From: Oceanobacillus sojae
GTDB taxonomy: Bacteria > Bacillota > Bacilli > Bacillales > Amphibacillaceae
Length of the DNA stretch: 64,000 nt
Direction of reading: 5' to 3'
Assembly (NCBI RefSeq): GCF_900162665.1
Contig: NZ_LT727813.1
Location: forward strand, 787,533-851,532
Part shown: one piece after another, positions 61,615-64,000 of the stretch
Layout: every line of letters starts with the position of its first letter
Position numbering within the stretch: the first letter of the stretch is position 1
Translations under genes and position numbers: made by a program
Notes under the pieces: generated by a model
Databases searched by the model: none
The model's input: only the letters and a program-made list of their open reading frames with translations
What the model was told of the DNA's origin: nothing

Positions 61615-61867
61615 ACTTCTCTTTCAACTTTTCAAATACTTGTTCAGCTTCTAAAAAACTTTCCTCATGATTCAGCTGTTTTTCTGCTTGCGCCAATTTT
61701 TCGTATAGATCCAGCTTTGCTAATGATTTTTCATAAGTCTCCAAGCTCATCAGAACCATGTCGCCATAACCATTTTTTGTGATAAAAATTGGTTCCTCTA
61801 ACTGATGGCATAATTCAGATATTTCCATTGTATTTCTTAAATCTTTTATAGGTCGAATTTCAGGCAT
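61604..61867 (-). CDS. Phd/YefM-type antitoxin
   Basis: An 87-residue antitoxin. The N-terminal DNA-binding Phd/YefM fold reads EIRPIKDLRNTMEISELCHQ, then ITKNGYGDMVLMSLETYEK; the C-terminal charged tail would wrap the toxin. The ATG at 61867 follows AAGGAGGG. A long palindrome sits directly upstream (61886-61924), the expected autoregulatory operator. Confidence 0.88.
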   Translation of the reverse strand: MPEIRPIKDLRNTMEISELCHQLEEPIFITKNGYGDMVLMSLETYEKSLAKLDLYEKLAQAEKQLNHEESFLEAEQVFEKLKEKYGK

Positions 61868-61885
61868 TATACTCCCTCCTTTTTT

Positions 61886-61924
61886 ATATAATAACATAAT
61901 TATGTCCTAATTATGTTATTATAT
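61886..61924. promoter_or_regulatory. Palindromic operator of the toxin-antitoxin operon
   Basis: Perfect 17-bp arms (61886-61902 and 61908-61924) around TGTCC, about 20 bases upstream of the antitoxin start; likely bound by the antitoxin-toxin complex. Confidence 0.78.
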
Positions 61925-62053
61925 GCATTTTCCCAAGAAGATTCCTTCAATAATTTCTTTTTACTGAAAGTTTGCAACATCTATACAACTAACCTGATTT
62001 AATCTATAATTTAAATTTAGGTCATACTTTATACATATGAAAGAAGGAAAAAT

Positions 62054-62455
62054 ATGAAATACTACGCAGCTTCCAGCTTTCGAAATATAAGCAATGTCAG
62101 GTTACTTACTTCCGCATTAAACGAAAAAGGCTTTACCCAAACTTATGATTGGACAAAAAATCAACACGCAGCTACTATCAAGGATTTAGCAGATATAGGA
62201 GAAAAAGAAAAACAAGCGGTTCAAGACTCTGACTTCCTTGTTGTATTAAGTCCGGCAGGCAAGGGAAGTCATATCGAATTAGGGATTGCTTTAGGGCAAG
62301 GTAAACCAATTTATCTACACTCTGAAAACAATGATATTTTAGATTTTGAAACCACCAGTACCTTCTATCATTTAGATGGTGTTAAAATGTTTGTTGGAGA
62401 ACTGCCAGCTTTTATCGATTTTATATTATCCGAACAAGATATTTCTAATTATTAA
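62054..62455 (+). CDS. Nucleoside 2-deoxyribosyltransferase-like protein
   Basis: A 133-residue protein resembling the nucleoside 2-deoxyribosyltransferase superfamily: KYYAASSFRN start, catalytic-type LVVLSPAGKGSHIELGIALG with the Glu in HIELG, and KPIYLHSE. Members act on nucleosides or their derivatives, but many are uncharacterised. AGAAGGA lies upstream; ATG at 62054. Apparently monocistronic. Confidence 0.7.
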   Translation: MKYYAASSFRNISNVRLLTSALNEKGFTQTYDWTKNQHAATIKDLADIGEKEKQAVQDSDFLVVLSPAGKGSHIELGIALGQGKPIYLHSENNDILDFETTSTFYHLDGVKMFVGELPAFIDFILSEQDISNY

Positions 62456-62471
62456 GTACTTCTTTTCCATT

Positions 62472-62506
62472 AAAAAATGGCTTCCCTCTACTTGAAGCCA
62501 TTTTTT
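62472..62506 (+). terminator. Terminator of the deoxyribosyltransferase-like gene
   Basis: Perfect 13-bp arms (62472-62484 and 62494-62506) with a T-run in the right arm, 17 bases past the stop. Confidence 0.85.
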
Positions 62507-62603
62507 GAATAAATATTATTAAAGCATACCGCAGATGTATCCTCCCATTATTTACGGTTAAGATACTGCTCCCTTTTGAGAGCATGCTAATACGTTTGCT
62601 TAA

Positions 62604-63500
62604 TTAAAAAGGCTGCCATTTTAATTGTTTTGCTTTATTATAGCGATTTTCCACCTCTGTCCAATTCACGATATTCCACCAATTGTCTACATAGTCTTCT
62701 TTCACATTCTCATATTGCAGATAATAGGCGTGCTCCCATACATCGAGAACGAGAAGAGGAACTACATCCCATTGACTTAAGTTTTGATGCTTCTCCGCCT
62801 GCAGAATTTCCAGACGCCTTGCCCGCGGCGACCATACTAAGATAGCCCAGCCTCCGCCCTCTACATGGTTCGCTGCTTCTGTAAAATGTGCTTTAAACTG
62901 ATCATAGCTGCCAAAGGACTGCTCGATTTCACTCATTAAATCTCCTGTTGGCTCACCGCCTCCATCCGGGCTCATCACCTTCCAGAATATCGTGTGAAGA
63001 TAATGTCCTGCACCATTAAATGCAGCTTCTCTTTCCCAATGTTTAATCAGATCATAATTGTTATCCCAACGTGCCTGCTGCATTTCCAGTTCTGCTTTAT
63101 TCAAACCGTCTACATAGCTCTGATGATGCTTATCATGATGAAGCTCCATAATTCTTCGTTCGATATAAGGCTCTAAAGCATCATAGCTGTAAGGTAATGG
63201 CGGAAGGGTATGCCCGCCAATCGGAACAACTCTTTCACGATTGCCTTCTGCGCGGCTCTCCTTCATGCTCTCTTCCAGATAAGAATTTAACTGTGTATAT
63301 AAATCTTCGGCGCGCTTGTAAGCATCCTCCTCTTCTGCAATTTGATTATTGGAAAGCTCTTCTTGAAATTGATTTAAATTATCCCTCCACTCCTGCAATG
63401 CTTCCCCGCCAGTATTTCCTCTAAGATGTTCACTTGATTCCCGATACGTTTGCAAAATTTCTTCACACCATTGTTTTATTGAATTAAGGTATTGTGACAA
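62604..63500 (-). CDS. sodF: Fe/Mn superoxide dismutase with N-terminal extension (SodF-like)
   Basis: A 298-residue protein. The last 200 residues form a complete Fe/Mn superoxide dismutase with metal ligands in ELHHDKHHQSY, GHYLHTIFW and DVWEHAYY. The first 95 residues are a predicted helical, charged extension (QIAEEEDAYKRAEDLYTQL within it) as in B. subtilis SodF. No signal peptide. Start taken as TTG 63500, eight bases from AGGGAGG; the frame extends to 63542 without a site. The extension's role is unknown. Confidence 0.9.
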   Translation of the reverse strand: MSQYLNSIKQWCEEILQTYRESSEHLRGNTGGEALQEWRDNLNQFQEELSNNQIAEEEDAYKRAEDLYTQLNSYLEESMKESRAEGNRERVVPIGGHTLPPLPYSYDALEPYIERRIMELHHDKHHQSYVDGLNKAELEMQQARWDNNYDLIKHWEREAAFNGAGHYLHTIFWKVMSPDGGGEPTGDLMSEIEQSFGSYDQFKAHFTEAANHVEGGGWAILVWSPRARRLEILQAEKHQNLSQWDVVPLLVLDVWEHAYYLQYENVKEDYVDNWWNIVNWTEVENRYNKAKQLKWQPF

Positions 63501-63613
63501 CGATAAATCCTCCCTAAAATTAGTCGTTAATACTATATGCAAGAGATAGGTGGGCTGATAATATTTTTAATAGGAACAAATGATTAAACAAACGTTTGAA
63601 TTAAATTTTCCTA

Positions 63614-64000
63614 TTAAGATGATGTCCATTGTCCTCCATTCACGTGTAATGTCTGACCCGTAACAAAACGAGAATCATCTGACGCCAGATAAACAAATGC
63701 AGGTGCTACTTCAAAAGGCTGGCCCTGCCGCTGCATCGGATTTCCTGCCAGCATTACTTCATCCGCCGAGAAACTGGCTGGAATCAGCGGTGTCCATATA
63801 CGTCCTGGAGCGATGGCATTTACCCGGATCCCCTGATCCACTAAATTATTTGCCAATGCTCTTGAAAAGCTGACGATAGCTCCTTTTGTGGCAGTGTAGT
63901 CCAGCAATTGTTTATTTCCCTCATAAGCTACAACAGATGCCGTGTTAATAATCGAGCTGCCTGCTTTCAGGTGTGGAAGTGCAGCACGGGTAGTATAGAA
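63614..64000 (-). CDS. Short-chain dehydrogenase/reductase (3' part, cut by window edge)
   Basis: The last 128 residues of an SDR protein. The catalytic YxxxK is YTATK, followed by GIRVNAIAPGRIWTPLIPASF and the C-terminal RFVTGQTLHVNGG. The 5' part with the NAD(P) loop lies beyond 64000. The pattern resembles the YhxC/YdaD-type general stress dehydrogenases of Bacillus; substrate unknown. Confidence 0.9.
   Translation of the reverse strand, partial: FYTTRAALPHLKAGSSIINTASVVAYEGNKQLLDYTATKGAIVSFSRALANNLVDQGIRVNAIAPGRIWTPLIPASFSADEVMLAGNPMQRQGQPFEVAPAFVYLASDDSRFVTGQTLHVNGGQWTSS

Noticed and set aside
1-64000. CRISPR array, tRNA or rRNA genes, prophage or insertion sequence
   Set aside because: No regularly spaced repeats, no cloverleaf or rRNA-like tracts, and no transposase, integrase or phage structural gene seen on either strand.

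Overview
The window looks like chromosome of a low-GC Gram-positive of the family Bacillaceae, most likely a halotolerant Oceanobacillus/Virgibacillus-type organism. Support: AT-rich DNA, AGGAGG-type ribosome binding sites, frequent TTG starts, sigma-A promoters with 17-bp spacers, perfect CcpA cre sites, and Bacillus-type gene families (MurR, TreR, NsrR, YesM/YesN/YesL, LytS/LytT, SodF, YrhK, BlaI/BlaR1). The MurE DNPR motif indicates meso-diaminopimelate peptidoglycan. The genus is an inference from gene content and a recalled repeat type; no search was run.

Layout. 1-8040 (minus): a cell-wall amino-sugar salvage operon with MurR-type regulator, BadF/MurK-type kinase, serine beta-lactamase-like hydrolase, MurQ etherase, two tandem paralogous sugar-binding lipoproteins and two ABC permeases (the last cut by the edge). 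A 209-bp structured repeat lies inside the operon. 8.3-15.2 kb: two M20 amidohydrolases, CorA, IclR regulator, APC permease and a creatininase-family amidohydrolase. 15.3-21.8 kb: YrhK-like protein, an Asp-box protein with a membrane partner, and a CstA transporter beside a LytS/LytT system. 21.9-27.4 kb: MurE, a zinc-finger microprotein, a broken TetR gene, Hmp and its regulator NsrR with an operator between them, an alpha/beta hydrolase and the fossil 3' end of an alcohol dehydrogenase.

27.4-40.8 kb is a fructan-type utilisation region: Lpl-type ABC transporter, YesL, a membrane-tethered binding protein, a YesM/YesN system whose response regulator is split by a one-base frameshift, and a 1246-residue multidomain GH32 enzyme whose promoter carries a cre site and two LacI-type operators about seven helical turns apart.

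40.9-54.4 kb is accessory: a double-GNAT protein, a nucleotidyltransferase-SDR fusion, Nudix, small acidic lipoproteins, a type I toxin remnant, and a resistance island in which a class A beta-lactamase and a MecA-family PBP are divergent from BlaR1-BlaI across three BlaI-type operators, followed by GNAT and FusB-type genes. A P-loop kinase, an RNHCP protein, a methyltransferase stub and another GNAT follow.

54.6-58.7 kb is the trehalose operon treP-treA-treR with two TreR operators and a cre site. 58.9-64 kb holds a DUF123 protein, an Hsp33-like chaperone plus MerR regulator behind a 19-bp-spacer promoter, a ParE/Phd toxin-antitoxin pair, a deoxyribosyltransferase-like protein, an N-terminally extended superoxide dismutase and the 3' part of an SDR gene.
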